Of a stretch of 64,000 nucleotides of DNA, positions 51,413 through 61,528 are shown in pieces; the stretch's first letter is position 1; each line of letters starts with the position of its first letter. The notes below the pieces were generated by a model. That model was not told the DNA's origin. It did no database searches and saw nothing but the letters and a program-made list of their open reading frames with translations. The stretch comes from Erysipelotrichaceae bacterium 66202529 (GTDB lineage: Bacteria; Bacillota_I; Bacilli_A; Erysipelotrichales; Erysipelotrichaceae): assembly GCA_017161075.1 (NCBI GenBank), contig CP046174.1, positions 3,162,001-3,226,000 on the forward strand, written 5' to 3'. The position numbers and the translations under genes were made by a program.

Positions 51413-51886
51413 TCAAAACCGGTAGAGCATGATATATTCTTCCTCATTTTCATCAATAATCTCAAATCCAATTTGTTTATACATATGTACAGCATAATTT
51501 GCCTTTTGTACGGAGAGTGATGTCTGCTTATACCCGCGAGCTTTAAGAACACGGAGCATTTCTTTCATTAAAGCAGTACCTATTCCCAAGCCCCTATAAG
51601 CTTTATACAGGGCAATCGCAAGGGAAGGAGTCTCGTTGTCGATATGTCCATAATCATCCATCATACGTACCCAAACCGCTCCGACTGCCTTTTTTTCAAC
51701 CTCAGCCACCAATCCTATGTCATCCTTTTTCTTCCCGAAGTCGGATATGTATATCTGCAATTCCGGCTGCTTGATTATTGATTTTGGTGGGGCAGATATT
51801 CCTGCCGGTACAAAAACAGCCTCATACAAAAAAGCTTCAAGTATATGCTCCTCTCCTATTGTTATTGCTCTGATTTCATAATTCAT
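51413..51886 (-). CDS. GNAT-family N-acetyltransferase
   Basis: 157 residues; acetyl-CoA pyrophosphate loop in ALYKAYRGLGIGTALMKEML (motif Q/RxxGxG/A) and a C-terminal beta stretch (ANYAVHMYKQIGFEIIDENE). Substrate unknown. AGGAGGAAGTT ribosome site. The gap to the next gene is 9 bp, so it is co-transcribed with the DUF1801 gene. Confidence 0.88.
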   Translation of the reverse strand: MNYEIRAITIGEEHILEAFLYEAVFVPAGISAPPKSIIKQPELQIYISDFGKKKDDIGLVAEVEKKAVGAVWVRMMDDYGHIDNETPSLAIALYKAYRGLGIGTALMKEMLRVLKARGYKQTSLSVQKANYAVHMYKQIGFEIIDENEEEYIMLYRF

Positions 51887-51895
51887 AACTTCCTC

Positions 51896-52246
51896 CTACA
51901 GTATCCAGATAAGCTGGAAGCCTACAAAGCAGCTTAAACACCATGTGACGTTGTTTGTAATCAGTTTTGCGAGCAGTACTTCATCATAAGGAAAATAAAT
52001 TGCATTTTTCTTTGAAGTGAATCCATCCAACGCAGATGCAAATTCTCTGATTGCTCCAATTCCAACATTGAAATGAATGTGTTTTTTACATGCAGAAAAG
52101 GAGATAGAATTTCCTTCTTTTTCATAATATGGCATACTCCATAAAATGCGTTCATGTATTGATGGAACACTCTTTTGCAGGATTATCATCATTTCTTTTA
52201 AACGAAGATGAGTTTCCAATGGCTGCGAGGCTATGTATTCTAACAC
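51896..52246 (-). CDS. DUF1801 / YdhG-like protein, possibly N-terminally decayed
   Basis: 116 residues from a GTG start. SACKKHIHFNVG, WSMPYYEKEG and IYFPYDEVLLAKLI match the DUF1801 (YdhG/iron-chaperone-like) fold. The start has no clear ribosome site, and the C-terminal LITNNVTWCLSCFVGFQLIWIL departs from family form, suggesting that the gene has frameshifted near its end. It may be non-functional. Role of the family not settled. Confidence 0.6.
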   Translation of the reverse strand: MLEYIASQPLETHLRLKEMMIILQKSVPSIHERILWSMPYYEKEGNSISFSACKKHIHFNVGIGAIREFASALDGFTSKKNAIYFPYDEVLLAKLITNNVTWCLSCFVGFQLIWIL

Positions 52247-52503
52247 TGTTTCAGGTGCTGTTCCGCAATAATGTCCCTGATTTGTTCATTTGAACGTTCT
52301 TCCACATATGGGACAAGCCCACATATGTGTTTCCTTCATAGCTTCTCTGTAAATAAGAGTATCACTCCACAACACAGAGAAACTATTTTGAATCAGGTAA
52401 CGCTTCTTTTACATCCTGACTTCATGCTTTTAGCACTCCTGCCTTTCATATCTGAATTGCCTTCTGAAAATTTCTATGCTTAAAGCTTACAGGCAAGGAA
52501 CCA

Positions 52504-53391
52504 CTATGCTGGTTTTCCTATATACTTTACCATAAGCTGGCATGGATTCCACGCATCCCACAACGGCAGAACCTCCAGCGGGCAAAAGCCTGCCTTTTCA
52601 TAAAATGCATAGGTTTTCAAATAAGAGGAATCCTTAGCATCCGGTGACAGCGTTTTAACATGGAGATAAGAGAATGCCCTTTGTATAGCAAGCTGTTCTG
52701 CCATTTTCATCAGCACGGTACCGATTCCCATATGATGCAGCTGCGGCAAAAGCCCCATAACATAAACCTCTAATGCCTGTGGGCTTGTCTGCTTCAGAGA
52801 TAGAAAGCCTACCATTTGATTTCCCAAAAAGCAACAGATGCTATCCATGCGCATACTATCCTGCACATATTCTTCCAATGCTTCCGGCAATCCAAACCAT
52901 TCCGGAAGCTGCTGCAAGATAAAACGCGTACTGTTCGCATCACAGTCATAGCCTGTCTCATAGCGTAAGCTGCTTTGTACAGCCCTTCGTAAAAGCTGCG
53001 GCTGAATATTCGGGTACGTCCATGCAATAGGGAATGTCCGATAGCATTTCACCTCTGCGATTTCACTTTCCGGTATTTTTGCTGCGGCTGCTGCACATGT
53101 CATATACAGCATTCCATAGCACTCCTCCCCGGTCTCATTCACTCTTGTTCTGCCCTCAACAGAATATACACAAATACGCTTTAGCTCTTCCTTTCTAATT
53201 CCTGTTTCCTCATACAGCTCTCTATGGGCACACGCATCAATGCTCTCCCCTTCTTCTCGATGACCGCCAGGCAGCTCCCACGTATCACGCATACGATGTC
53301 TGACAAACAGCCAGCCTTCCAGACTCCAGACAGCTATGACTGCAAATTTCAGCTTTTCGTCAGCTACAGAGTCATAAAAACGTACCTTCAT
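52504..53391 (-). CDS. Nudix hydrolase fused to GNAT acetyltransferase
   Basis: 295 residues. Residues 1-135 are a Nudix domain with a full Nudix box (GGHREEGESIDACAHRELYE then ETG). Residues about 145-290 are a GNAT domain (GLLPQLHHMGIGTVLMKMAE, FYEKAGFCPLEVL). A natural two-domain fusion: a nucleotide-pyrophosphate hydrolase and an acyltransferase, both cytosolic. Substrates cannot be told. The interval 52247-52503 has no gene. Confidence 0.85.
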   Translation of the reverse strand: MKVRFYDSVADEKLKFAVIAVWSLEGWLFVRHRMRDTWELPGGHREEGESIDACAHRELYEETGIRKEELKRICVYSVEGRTRVNETGEECYGMLYMTCAAAAAKIPESEIAEVKCYRTFPIAWTYPNIQPQLLRRAVQSSLRYETGYDCDANSTRFILQQLPEWFGLPEALEEYVQDSMRMDSICCFLGNQMVGFLSLKQTSPQALEVYVMGLLPQLHHMGIGTVLMKMAEQLAIQRAFSYLHVKTLSPDAKDSSYLKTYAFYEKAGFCPLEVLPLWDAWNPCQLMVKYIGKPA

Positions 53392-53466
53392 AACATATCC
53401 ATCTCCTCAATTACCTCTATTGTATCATAAATCTGTAAAATTTCTGTTTTTTCCTTTATCCTGGCT

Positions 53467-53495
53467 CTTTCACGATACCATTTTTATGGTATAAT
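53467..53495 (+). promoter_or_regulatory. corA leader promoter
   Basis: An extended -10 (TGGTATAAT, 53487-53495) with a weak -35 (CTTTCA, 17 bp upstream of TATAAT). The transcript would begin near 53502 and have a leader of about 115 nt before corA. Confidence 0.65.
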
Positions 53496-53522
53496 AGCTA
53501 AGTTGAGAAAGAAGGTGTTTGT

Positions 53523-53600
53523 ATGTCTCCTGAGCCCGAAAGTCCATGTCGAAGTAGTATAAAGTATAATACAGGAGGCGTATATTCATCCCTCCTGTAA
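53523..53600 (+). CDS. 25-codon acidic/proline leader peptide of corA
   Basis: ATG at 53523 with AAGAAGG and 7-base spacing; stop TAA at 53598-53600, 16 bp before corA. It begins MSPEPESPC: a run alternating proline with acidic residues, as in the Salmonella MgtL leader (MEPDPTPLP...), whose translation destabilises ribosomes at low Mg2+. Its last codons cover both arms of an alternative hairpin. I propose that it senses Mg2+ through early ribosome release. Coding status is inferred from the ribosome site, the frame and the match in logic; no homologue could be searched. Confidence 0.65.
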   Translation: MSPEPESPCRSSIKYNTGGVYSSLL

Positions 53601-53616
53601 GAAGGAGGTCTTTTTT
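53570..53616 (+). promoter_or_regulatory. corA attenuator with exclusive hairpins
   Basis: Two competing stems share one strand. Anti-terminator: TACAGGAGG (53570-53578) with CCTCCTGTA (53591-53599), 9 bp perfect. Terminator: CCTCCT (53591-53596) with AGGAGG (53603-53608), followed by TCTTTTTT and then the corA ATG. The second stem also hides the corA ribosome site (AAGGAGG), so it could block translation too. Full translation of the leader opens the first stem; early ribosome loss allows it. Confidence 0.75.
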
Positions 53617-54561
53617 ATGTTGGAATTTTACAAGACATATGGAACTGTCACAAAAAAACTGGAACAGCCGGAGGCAGGCTGCTGGATCAGCGCCGTTGCC
53701 CCTACACAGGAGGATATCGATTTTCTGACAAACAAAATCGGTGTTCTGCCAGAATTTATCAAATCCTCTCTGGATGAGGAAGAAAGCTCTCATATCGATT
53801 ACGATGATGATGAAAATCAGACACTGGTCATCGTCGATTATCCAAGTGCAGAGGAAGATGATAACCTGGATGAAAACACACTGCTGTATACAACGCTGCC
53901 TCTTGGTGTGGTTATCATGAAGGGCTATGTCATTACCATTTCCCTGTATGAGAATCTCAGTATTGAGGATATGGCAAACGGTAGAATCAAGGGTATGAAT
54001 ACAGATATGAAGACCCGTTTTCTATTATTGCTGCTGCTGCGCATTTCACAGCGCTTCCTGATTTATCTGCGCCAGATTGACCGTATTTCGTCACGTACAG
54101 AACAGCGTCTTCATCAGTCGATGAAAAACAAAGAGTTGATTCAGATGCTGGGTCTGGAGAAATCTCTGGTGTATTTCAGCACCTCTTTGAAAACCGATGA
54201 GGTTACCTTAAACAAAATCATGCGCGGTAAACTGATTAAGCTGTATGAGGAGGATCAGGATATTCTGGAGGATGTGCTGATTGAAATTCACCAGGCGATT
54301 GAGATGTGTAATATTTATTCCAATATCTTATCCGGAACTATGGATGCATTCGCTTCCGTAATTTCCAATAATCTGAATATCGTCATGAAGATTCTGACCG
54401 TGATCACAATCGTTATGGCAATACCGAATATTATTTTCAGCTTCTATGGTATGAATGTTACCGGATTACCCGGCCCTGTATGGTGGGTGCCGACACTGAT
54501 TGCCATTGTTGCCTGTGTTGTCGCAACGCTGATTTTCAAGAAAAAGGATATGTTTCACTAA
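53617..54561 (+). CDS. corA: CorA-family Mg2+ transporter
   Basis: 314 residues: a large acidic N-terminal cytosolic domain (about 1-245, including EEESSHIDYDDDENQ), then two C-terminal transmembrane helices (about 252-275 and 287-307) with the pore motif YGMN (FYGMNVTGLPGPVWW). Pentameric Mg2+ channel, possibly also Co2+. Start ATG follows AAGGAGG at 8 bases. The region upstream shows a leader peptide and attenuator, which suggests induction when intracellular Mg2+ is low. Confidence 0.93.
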   Translation: MLEFYKTYGTVTKKLEQPEAGCWISAVAPTQEDIDFLTNKIGVLPEFIKSSLDEEESSHIDYDDDENQTLVIVDYPSAEEDDNLDENTLLYTTLPLGVVIMKGYVITISLYENLSIEDMANGRIKGMNTDMKTRFLLLLLLRISQRFLIYLRQIDRISSRTEQRLHQSMKNKELIQMLGLEKSLVYFSTSLKTDEVTLNKIMRGKLIKLYEEDQDILEDVLIEIHQAIEMCNIYSNILSGTMDAFASVISNNLNIVMKILTVITIVMAIPNIIFSFYGMNVTGLPGPVWWVPTLIAIVACVVATLIFKKKDMFH

Positions 54562-54582
54562 CCGTGCACTTTATCGAAGGAA

Positions 54583-54635
54583 GAGATTTCAAAATCTATT
54601 GCATATAGCAATGGATGCGAAAGTCTCTTTTTTTT
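54583..54635 (+). terminator. corA terminator
   Basis: AGAGATTTC and GAAAGTCTCT pair with a bulge around a large loop that itself contains ATTGCATATAGCAAT, followed by eight T residues. The interval 54636-54971 that follows has no gene I can support. Confidence 0.7.
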
Positions 54636-54971
54636 CATTTGAATGAGCAAGAGCCACAAACAGAGCGGTATATGCTCTTTAGTATTAGCAGCTTACACAT
54701 AATACACCTGATATAAAAGCTACTACAGTAAGATGGATTTTTCAGATAAACATAGCCTATATATTTTCATGCAGTCAGCTTTTAGTAGTGCATTTGCTTT
54801 GGCATGGTAACCAGAAGATCGTCACTTCACTGCCTGCCAATCATATTTAATCCATTACAGGGGACAGATGCCTGGATACACACTCCATCGCATCCGCTAT
54901 CGCCTATACAAGGCAGAATCCGTACGCTATTGTTGAAAGAAAAAGACCTGTTTTACCAGGTCAACGATATT

Positions 54972-55850
54972 TCAGAGCTTAGCTCCTGCTTTCTTTTTCA
55001 CAGGAATCCATACCTCACTTCTGTAATCAGCTGCAGTGGTATCCATGTGCGGCGTATAGCATTCTAAATTCATATTCTCCGCGATTTCATATTCCTGATT
55101 TCCCGGCAGCCACTCTGAGAAAATTTTTGTATTAACAGTCTGTAAAGAAACCGGTAATGGGCCGATGCTTGTAAATTTAGCCCAGGTAAGCTCAGGAATC
55201 GTCACAACCTCCATACCGTCCGGAATGTCACCTCCAAAATAACTGCCCGCTATCATATACGTGAAGCTGTCCTTCTTCTGCTCGTTTTCCATACAGATTC
55301 CGTATTGACCAAAGTTCTCGATAACCGACAGCGTATGTCCGTTTTTACAGTGCTGCTCCATAAGCTCCTTCCAGAACATTGGAATATCCTGATATCCACG
55401 ATCATATTGGAATTGCCTTTTTACACCAATCACCTGAAAGCTTTTTAAACGTTCTACCATGTAATCCATATTATATCCTCCTTGTATGGTAATTCTGATA
55501 TGCAGAGGCAGAAATGGAGCGACACGTTCAGCATGTTCACGCATTTGATTCGGTGTATATCCATGAAAGCGGTAAAAAGCTTTTGTGAAGCTTTCCGGCG
55601 TCTGATAGCCGTACTTATATGCCAGATCAATTATTTTTATATTGCTGTCAACAGCCTCCATTGCGGCCAGATACAGCCTGCGATTCCGTACATATTCCAT
55701 GAGACTACAGCCTGTCAAAATCTGAAATCCACGCTGCAGGTAAAATGGAGACACATGTACTGCCTCAGCGATATTCTCCGGATGAAGCTCGTCAAGCAGA
55801 TGCTGCTCCATATACGTGATTGCCTGCTGCAGGCATGTCATCCAATCCAT
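54972..55850 (-). CDS. AraC-family regulator with GyrI-like effector domain
   Basis: The ATG at 55850 (MDWMTCLQQAITYMEQHL) is preceded by GGAGGTGGAAGCT. 292 residues: N-terminal AraC/XylS double HTH (about 8-105; IAEAVHVSPFYLQRGFQIL, IIDLAYKYGYQTPESFTKAF), then a GyrI-like ligand-binding domain (about 130-290). MarA/Rob-like proteins of this shape respond to small amphipathic or cationic molecules. A homologue of the same design lies at 58186. Possibly a multidrug or stress-response activator; targets unknown. Confidence 0.85.
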   Translation of the reverse strand: MDWMTCLQQAITYMEQHLLDELHPENIAEAVHVSPFYLQRGFQILTGCSLMEYVRNRRLYLAAMEAVDSNIKIIDLAYKYGYQTPESFTKAFYRFHGYTPNQMREHAERVAPFLPLHIRITIQGGYNMDYMVERLKSFQVIGVKRQFQYDRGYQDIPMFWKELMEQHCKNGHTLSVIENFGQYGICMENEQKKDSFTYMIAGSYFGGDIPDGMEVVTIPELTWAKFTSIGPLPVSLQTVNTKIFSEWLPGNQEYEIAENMNLECYTPHMDTTAADYRSEVWIPVKKKAGAKL

Positions 55851-56048
55851 AGCTTCCACCTCCTGTACACAGTATACTGTTTTTACGGCTGTACTGCCTG
55901 TCATTTTCTGCTTTGCTTTGTCGTATTGCTTCTATCTATGATTCCATATGATATGTATTACACAGCATATGCCAAAGCGTACCATCCGGTATCCAATCAC
56001 CGCAGAGCTTACCCACACTGTATAAAAAAGCGATGCTTCCACCGCTCT

Positions 56049-56672
56049 TTAGTCTACCATATTGTCTTTTCCGTCGATCACCTCATGTACCGCTGCTTCC
56101 TGACTAGATAAATCAAGAATCTGTTCACTATGTCTTCCATAGCGTCTGGCAACACCGCGATAATACAGAATCGTATAAAAATTGGCAATCGCATCCAGAA
56201 TCAGCAGGAAGCTGAACAGATTATGCAATGTCTTTTCTTCAAAAGAAACAAGAATAAGAACCATTCCCATAACAAGCGGTACAATAGCAAGTACCAGGTG
56301 AATTTTCCACTGTGCATCCTGTAAACGAAACAGATTCATGGAATATTGCAGACGCAGTGTCGCATCCAGCACAACCAGTCCGGAGATAACGATAGGATAA
56401 TTATCCACAATCAGATACGGCTTTGTGGCAACGATCAGTCCTGCAATACAATATAAAACACCAAAGGAAAAGCTGAATTCATTTGGCTTCATATATTCCT
56501 TTTTAAAGAAATACACCAAAATCTGAAACAATCCTGCCAGTATGATAGCAATACCTGCTATCTGGAAGAAATTCAGAAATTTTTCCTTTTCAATCGTATA
56601 GGAAAGGATAGAAAATATCAGATAAAAAATGGAAAGAATCAGAAGCTTCCAGTTTTCAATTTTCAAATTCAT
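56049..56672 (-). CDS. DUF308/HdeD-like membrane protein
   Basis: 207 residues with six hydrophobic segments (about 10-28, 33-52, 62-80, 85-105, 120-140, 145-165) and a polar tail (DLSSQEAAVHEVID). The alternation fits HdeD/DUF308 membrane proteins. Function unknown, possibly acid stress. It ends 144 bp after the AraC gene upstream region and is separate from it. Confidence 0.65.
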   Translation of the reverse strand: MNLKIENWKLLILSIFYLIFSILSYTIEKEKFLNFFQIAGIAIILAGLFQILVYFFKKEYMKPNEFSFSFGVLYCIAGLIVATKPYLIVDNYPIVISGLVVLDATLRLQYSMNLFRLQDAQWKIHLVLAIVPLVMGMVLILVSFEEKTLHNLFSFLLILDAIANFYTILYYRGVARRYGRHSEQILDLSSQEAAVHEVIDGKDNMVD

Positions 56673-56847
56673 ACAACAGCCTCCTCATATATCTGTTTCT
56701 ATCATATCATATTTCCCTGCAATTATCCGCAAGAACTTCAATTGTTTTTTACAAGCCTGATCGTGCAGATTGTAATTAGAAATCACTCTGTCCAGGCATC
56801 TTCTGCTTTCAAAATAGCAGGCGATAGATTTCACTTTTTTTATCTGT

Positions 56848-57885
56848 CTACCAGATTCCAAGCAGCTTTTGCATGAGCAGCGATACCGCAGTAATTCCAA
56901 GCCAGCAGCAAAATCCCATAAATATCGGCTTTCCTCCATTTTTTACAAGCTTTACGATATCCGTATGCAGTCCGATGGCCCCCATTGCCATAATAATAAA
57001 GAACTTACTCAGCTCCTTAAACGGTAGAAAGACCTCGGCTGATATATGAAATACATTCGTAGAAACACTTGTAATGATGGATGCCAATAAAAAATATAAA
57101 ATAAATACCGGAAATATTTTTCTCCATTCCAGCTTTTTCCCTTCCAGCTTTTCCTCCTGCTCCTCTTTCCGCATTCTCTGAAATGCCAGAAACAGCGTGA
57201 TGGGAATGATGGCAAGGGTTCGCGTCAGCTTGACGGTAACTGCCTTATCCAGTGTGGCAGAGCCTGTTTGATACATACTGTCCCAGGTGGATGCAGTCGC
57301 TGTAACAGAGGACGTATCATTTACAGCCGTACCGGCAAATACCCCAAAGCCCTCACTTCCATGAAAGTGCAGGATGGTTCCCAGCCATGGAAACAGGATA
57401 GCGGCCAGGATATTAAACAGAAAGATAACAGAGATCGCCTGTGCCACCTCCTCATCATCCGCCTCAATGACCGGTGCAGTCGCAGCGATAGCCGAGCCTC
57501 CGCAAATCGAGGAGCCGACACCGACCAGAGTGGAAATATTTGTCGGTATGTGAAGACCACGTTTTAATACATAGGCAATCACAAGGGATGTCGTAATCGT
57601 TGCCAGAATGATCGGAAGCGACTGCTTTCCAGTTTCCGCAATCACAGATAAATCCAAACCGAATCCCAGTAAAATCACTGCATATTGCAATATTTTTTTT
57701 GAGGTGAAGGCGATACCCGCCTGCAGACTTTGTTGTTCCTTTACGCGCAATGCCAAAAGCATCCCAATGAGAATAGCAAACACCGGCCCTCCGATAATAG
57801 GAAACCACTGCCCCAGCAGCAATCCTGCAATTCCAATCCCAAAGCATAACAGCAGTCCTTTTCCCTTTTCTTTTATAAATATCAT
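56848..57885 (-). CDS. YeiH-family putative sulfate exporter
   Basis: 345 residues with ten or more hydrophobic segments. YeiH/UPF0324 patterns are visible: [53 protein letters not shown], and LGIGMGAIGL-like [18 protein letters not shown]. Known relatives are annotated as sulfate or cyanide-related exporters, but substrates are poorly established. The interval 56673-56847 has only a low-quality open frame overlapping this gene in another frame. Single gene. Confidence 0.87.
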   Translation of the reverse strand: MIFIKEKGKGLLLCFGIGIAGLLLGQWFPIIGGPVFAILIGMLLALRVKEQQSLQAGIAFTSKKILQYAVILLGFGLDLSVIAETGKQSLPIILATITTSLVIAYVLKRGLHIPTNISTLVGVGSSICGGSAIAATAPVIEADDEEVAQAISVIFLFNILAAILFPWLGTILHFHGSEGFGVFAGTAVNDTSSVTATASTWDSMYQTGSATLDKAVTVKLTRTLAIIPITLFLAFQRMRKEEQEEKLEGKKLEWRKIFPVFILYFLLASIITSVSTNVFHISAEVFLPFKELSKFFIIMAMGAIGLHTDIVKLVKNGGKPIFMGFCCWLGITAVSLLMQKLLGIW

Positions 57886-58083
57886 ACAATTCTCCTTTTC
57901 ATAGATTATTTACTGTCCAGCTTTACTTTGCGAGTCAGCCATGTCAGTATACGACACCTTTTCCAATAAATGAAATTATAAATATTTATGTCTGCATAAC
58001 GCTTTGTTATCCTGCGATGCCACCATCTTAAAAAAAGAGAAAAGCACACACCCTTATCATGCGCCTACTCTCTTGAATGCGGT

Positions 58084-58129
58084 AAAAAAGAAACCTCCAA
58101 ATCATTACTATATGTAACAGATATGGAGG
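58084..58129 (-). terminator. terminator after the second AraC gene
   Basis: CCTCCATAT and TTTGGAGG (minus strand) form the stem, followed by TTTCTTTTTT. The rest of 57886-58185 is gene-free. Confidence 0.6.
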
Positions 58130-58185
58130 CTCTTATTTTTCAATCTCCTTACGCAAAGACGATTTCTTTATCAAAATACACGTAT

Positions 58186-59046
58186 TTATGCTTTTAAAAG
58201 AGGAATGCAATATGCAATCTCTGCGATTCCCTGATCATTTTCTGCATGATACTTCACGATATCCATACAGCAATCCTGGCGCAGTCTGTATGCACTCTGC
58301 GGCAGCCAGTTATGATAGATATCCTGTGCATATGGTTCCATAGAAGCCTTCGGATCTGCATAAAACGTAAATACCAGATAGCTTCCTTTTGGCAATATCA
58401 TATGTGTCAGCTTTTTATTGTGCACCTGTGAAACCGCAAAGCCTGCAAAGTATTGAAACGCTGGCTGATTCGCTTCTGTATCAAAGTCAGTATAATCATT
58501 CACACCATACACGACACAAGCATCATCACACAGGCTATACTTCCTCATAGCACGGTTGCATTGACGATGACACCTTCCAATGACATGAAACCCGTGCTTA
58601 GTATTTGCACTGTATCCCTCAAGCAGTAGCTCTTCCCATTGCTGCACCTCAATTTTCATTTCTCTTTGATTCACAAACGGTTTCAGTTTAAGCTCCAGCG
58701 GCTTTTGCAGCTCATAGGCGATTCCTTTTTTGCGAAAGGCTGCCGGACTTGTCCGATAGAGCTGTACAAATGCCTTATGAAAGGAGCGCTGTGACAGGTA
58801 TCCGCATGCATATGCAATCTCTGCAATATCCTGCTTACTGTTCACCAGCAGCAAAGCCCCTCTGGATATTTGTCTGCGTCGCACATAGGCATGCAGCGGC
58901 ATATCACACATTCCGGTAAACAATTTATGTATATGATATGGGGAATATCCGCTATAGGCTGCGACATCCTGTAATGTCACATGATCCTGCAGGTGTTCCT
59001 CAATGTAATTTAATACAGCGATAATCAGCTCTCCATTCGTTTCCAT
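58186..59046 (-). CDS. AraC-family regulator with GyrI-like effector domain
   Basis: The ATG at 59046 (METNGELIIAVLNYIEEHL) with GGAG at 6 bases is preferred to TTG 59058. 286 residues: AraC double HTH (about 8-105; TLQDVAAYSGYSPYHIHKLF, DIAEIAYACGYLSQRSFHKAF) and a C-terminal GyrI-like domain (about 125-285). Paralogue-like to the protein at 54972. Cationic-drug or stress response activator is the usual role; not verified. Confidence 0.85.
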   Translation of the reverse strand: METNGELIIAVLNYIEEHLQDHVTLQDVAAYSGYSPYHIHKLFTGMCDMPLHAYVRRRQISRGALLLVNSKQDIAEIAYACGYLSQRSFHKAFVQLYRTSPAAFRKKGIAYELQKPLELKLKPFVNQREMKIEVQQWEELLLEGYSANTKHGFHVIGRCHRQCNRAMRKYSLCDDACVVYGVNDYTDFDTEANQPAFQYFAGFAVSQVHNKKLTHMILPKGSYLVFTFYADPKASMEPYAQDIYHNWLPQSAYRLRQDCCMDIVKYHAENDQGIAEIAYCIPLLKA

Positions 59047-59261
59047 ACGTATCTCCAATCCTCATATGAACGTACCAGGCAATACCCTCCTGCTACTCAT
59101 ACCATCCTTACAGCTATAGTATAACAGAACATACGTATATCTTATATTCATCATTCTTGGCATTATTATCCGACGTGATTACCATTTCAAGCTCAAATTT
59201 ATATGGCAATGCGTCCTGTAATGTGTTCATACATTGCGCACCATAAAACTGGCTTACGTTT

Positions 59262-59800
59262 ATGAAAAAGCTGACCTTCCATAGAAAAACAGCTGGCCTC
59301 TACCAAAATTTTACAGTACAAGAAATGCTGTGGCATACCTGTCACAGAACATTGGTGCTGCCAATGCGAATGCCACTGCTGTACATACTGCCTTATTCTT
59401 TTTCATTACCGTTTCCTCCATGTTTTATGCTTCTCCACTTGCCTCTGTCACATATGCAGTTACATTGAAAAGTGACATCGCCATATACACTGCCAGCATC
59501 ACTCTCAGCTTCTTCATGGCTTATACACTACCTACGATCACATTACACAATGAGGGATCTTATACAAGGATACTTTTACTGTCAGTGTCTACGATGAAGC
59601 TGACGGAAGATAAGAACGTGCTTGCATCATTGAACTATGTGCATAAGGAAACAGCCGCATTCACCTTGAAGACAGTGCTGATCACAGAACTTGCGAAGGA
59701 TAAAGACAGAGGAGAGTACAAGGGAGTGATGACGTATACTGTGAAGTATGGAAAGGAAGACAAGGAACATCAGGCATACTTTAAGAATTTTCCCATTTGA
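59262..59800 (+). pseudogene. decayed gene with MATE-like and unknown fragments
   Basis: Two plus-strand frames. The longer (GTG 59330 to 59800, 156 aa) starts VAYLSQNIGAANA, reminiscent of MATE transporter helices, then hydrophobic segments, then an unrelated polar end (LNYVHKETAAFTLKTVLITE and GVMTYTVKYGKEDKEHQAYF). No credible start or ribosome site. Best read as a junction of remnants. The low-quality frame at 59262 is not a gene. Confidence 0.35.
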
Positions 59801-59944
59801 ATATCGTATTTCATTTTGAGATTTTTTTAGCAAACTTCATACAATCAATTCCTTTCTGCTATGGGCACTTAAAATAATCATTATAAAATCTCAATCATTT
59901 ACGTATGTATACAATTCAAGATATGTAAGGATAAAAGTTCGTAA

Positions 59945-60104
59945 AAGACTTTTATAGAAATCCCCTAAAAATAAAACAGGACATACACGAATGTATGTCT
60001 TGGGTTTCCTATTTATCTTTCAATAAGACTTTTATAGAAATCCCCTAAAAATAAAACAGGACATACACGAATGTATGTCTTGGGTTTCCTATTTATCTTT
60101 CAAT
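59945..60104. repeat. 80-bp direct tandem repeat, two copies
   Basis: 59945-60024 and 60025-60104 are identical over 80 bp. Each unit contains a hairpin (GACATAC/GTATGTC). No open frame of interest. It may be a duplicated terminator or non-coding RNA, or the trace of slippage. The remainder of 59801-60278 shows nothing else. Confidence 0.85.
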
Positions 60105-60278
60105 TTCATTAAAGTCTATCTGTTCGTTGAATTCAATACATAATCATATAAATCAGTATTACTATAGGATATGAAATCATAAAAAAGTTCAAATGCCTTT
60201 CATCTTTCAGCAATAAGAAACTGCCTTATAGATTGTGATAACCTATAAAGCAGCTTTTAAAATAATGTTAAGATCTAA

Positions 60279-61230
60279 TTATTCATCCTTTTCCATTGCT
60301 TTTTGTTTTAAATCACTAAGTGTATTGCAGGTAAACAGCTGTTCTGATATCGAAATGAGCTGTTCTGATGTAAGCATCTTTAACCATTCTGTGGCATCCT
60401 CATGATATTTTTTCTCAATCTGACGTTTCAGAAGCAACCGTTCTCCTTGCTCAAGGCCCTCTTTATAGCTGTCATTTAGACCATTGCGATAGCGTGCTTC
60501 TCCCATCTGAATCGCCATCGCCGTTGACCAAAGCTTATCATTTTTCTGCATTTCCTTGTATTTTTCCACTTGGTGCCCTGTGGGTATGAACACTTTCACC
60601 AGCCTTTCCTTCGTTTTTAGTATAGCATCATTTTCATTATTTTCAAATAGGTACCCAGAGGGCAGAACCAAGCATAACTGCTCAAAGTCATTCAACTTCA
60701 AAATTCCCTGCTTTCTTACCAGCTCATTAATCACCGGCAGATGTATGTAGCTGCGTTTTATCAGTGCCTTTTTATTCTCCACCTCTCCCTTTTCGGTACG
60801 CATCTGGTAGTGATTCATCAGATTTTGATTATTCCATGGATATTCATCAATGAAAATTATCTGATGTACAGGCTTCAACAGCTCATACTTCTCCCCACTG
60901 TTTAACTGATCATTCAGCGCTCTTGCCCCATAAAATTCAAAGCGCTTCAATTCTGTTTCTGAAAACGTAGTCTGCATACCTTTGTTAGCGAATCCGTAAC
61001 CCACCGTTTTCATCCTTTACGTGGACATCCAAAATAATCTTTTTCTTTCCGATGGTCTTCGGATCCAGGTTAGGATTCATAACCGTACTTTCCTTAACCC
61101 GTATCCCAGTCACACGTTCGATAATGGTGTTGCGTGCAAAGATGGAGCCTTCATCCTCACGAGAGAGGGTGTACTTGAAGAACAAATCATTGCGGTAATT
61201 CAATACATCTTCTGGTTGTTTTCTTGTCAT
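60279..61230 (-). pseudogene. Rpn/PD-(D/E)XK nuclease-family gene, frameshifted
   Basis: The N-terminal frame (61230-60985) has MTRKQPEDVLNYRNDLFFKY and ends at IILDVHVKDENG; the C-terminal frame (61013-60279) continues with MQTTFSETELKRFEFYGARAL and the helical tail. In Rpn family proteins these are one chain (LDVHVKDENG... leading to the catalytic EMQ/EIQ). A single-base indel at about 61000 would restore it. Rpn proteins promote recombination-associated DNA cleavage; this copy is likely inactive unless the shift is an assembly error. Confidence 0.75.
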
Positions 61231-61528
61231 TTGACATTTCCTCGTTTCTGCAAGGTTATTCCTTACACTCTTATATACGATAGGAAATGTTGTAATTCCT
61301 AAAAAAAGTTTATTTTTTTCTATTTTTTAATCAAAAAAAGCATTTGCGTTATAATATCTACTAAGATAAATCAGATGCACAGACCTCTATCATGATGACA
61401 TTTATACCGATAGGAAATAGACTTGTTTGCAAAATCATAATCTGTAATACGTGATTTACAGGGCAGATCACATTTCTTACAATAGGAAGCAAATAGATAT
61501 ATTTTAAATGTGAAGAAAAAATATATCA

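Noticed and set aside
53502..53616. M-box or NiCo riboswitch upstream of corA
   Set aside because: The leader is too short and lacks the conserved M-box core; a leader peptide with attenuator explains it better.
59945..60104. CRISPR-like repeats
   Set aside because: Only two directly abutting copies, no spacers, no cas genes.
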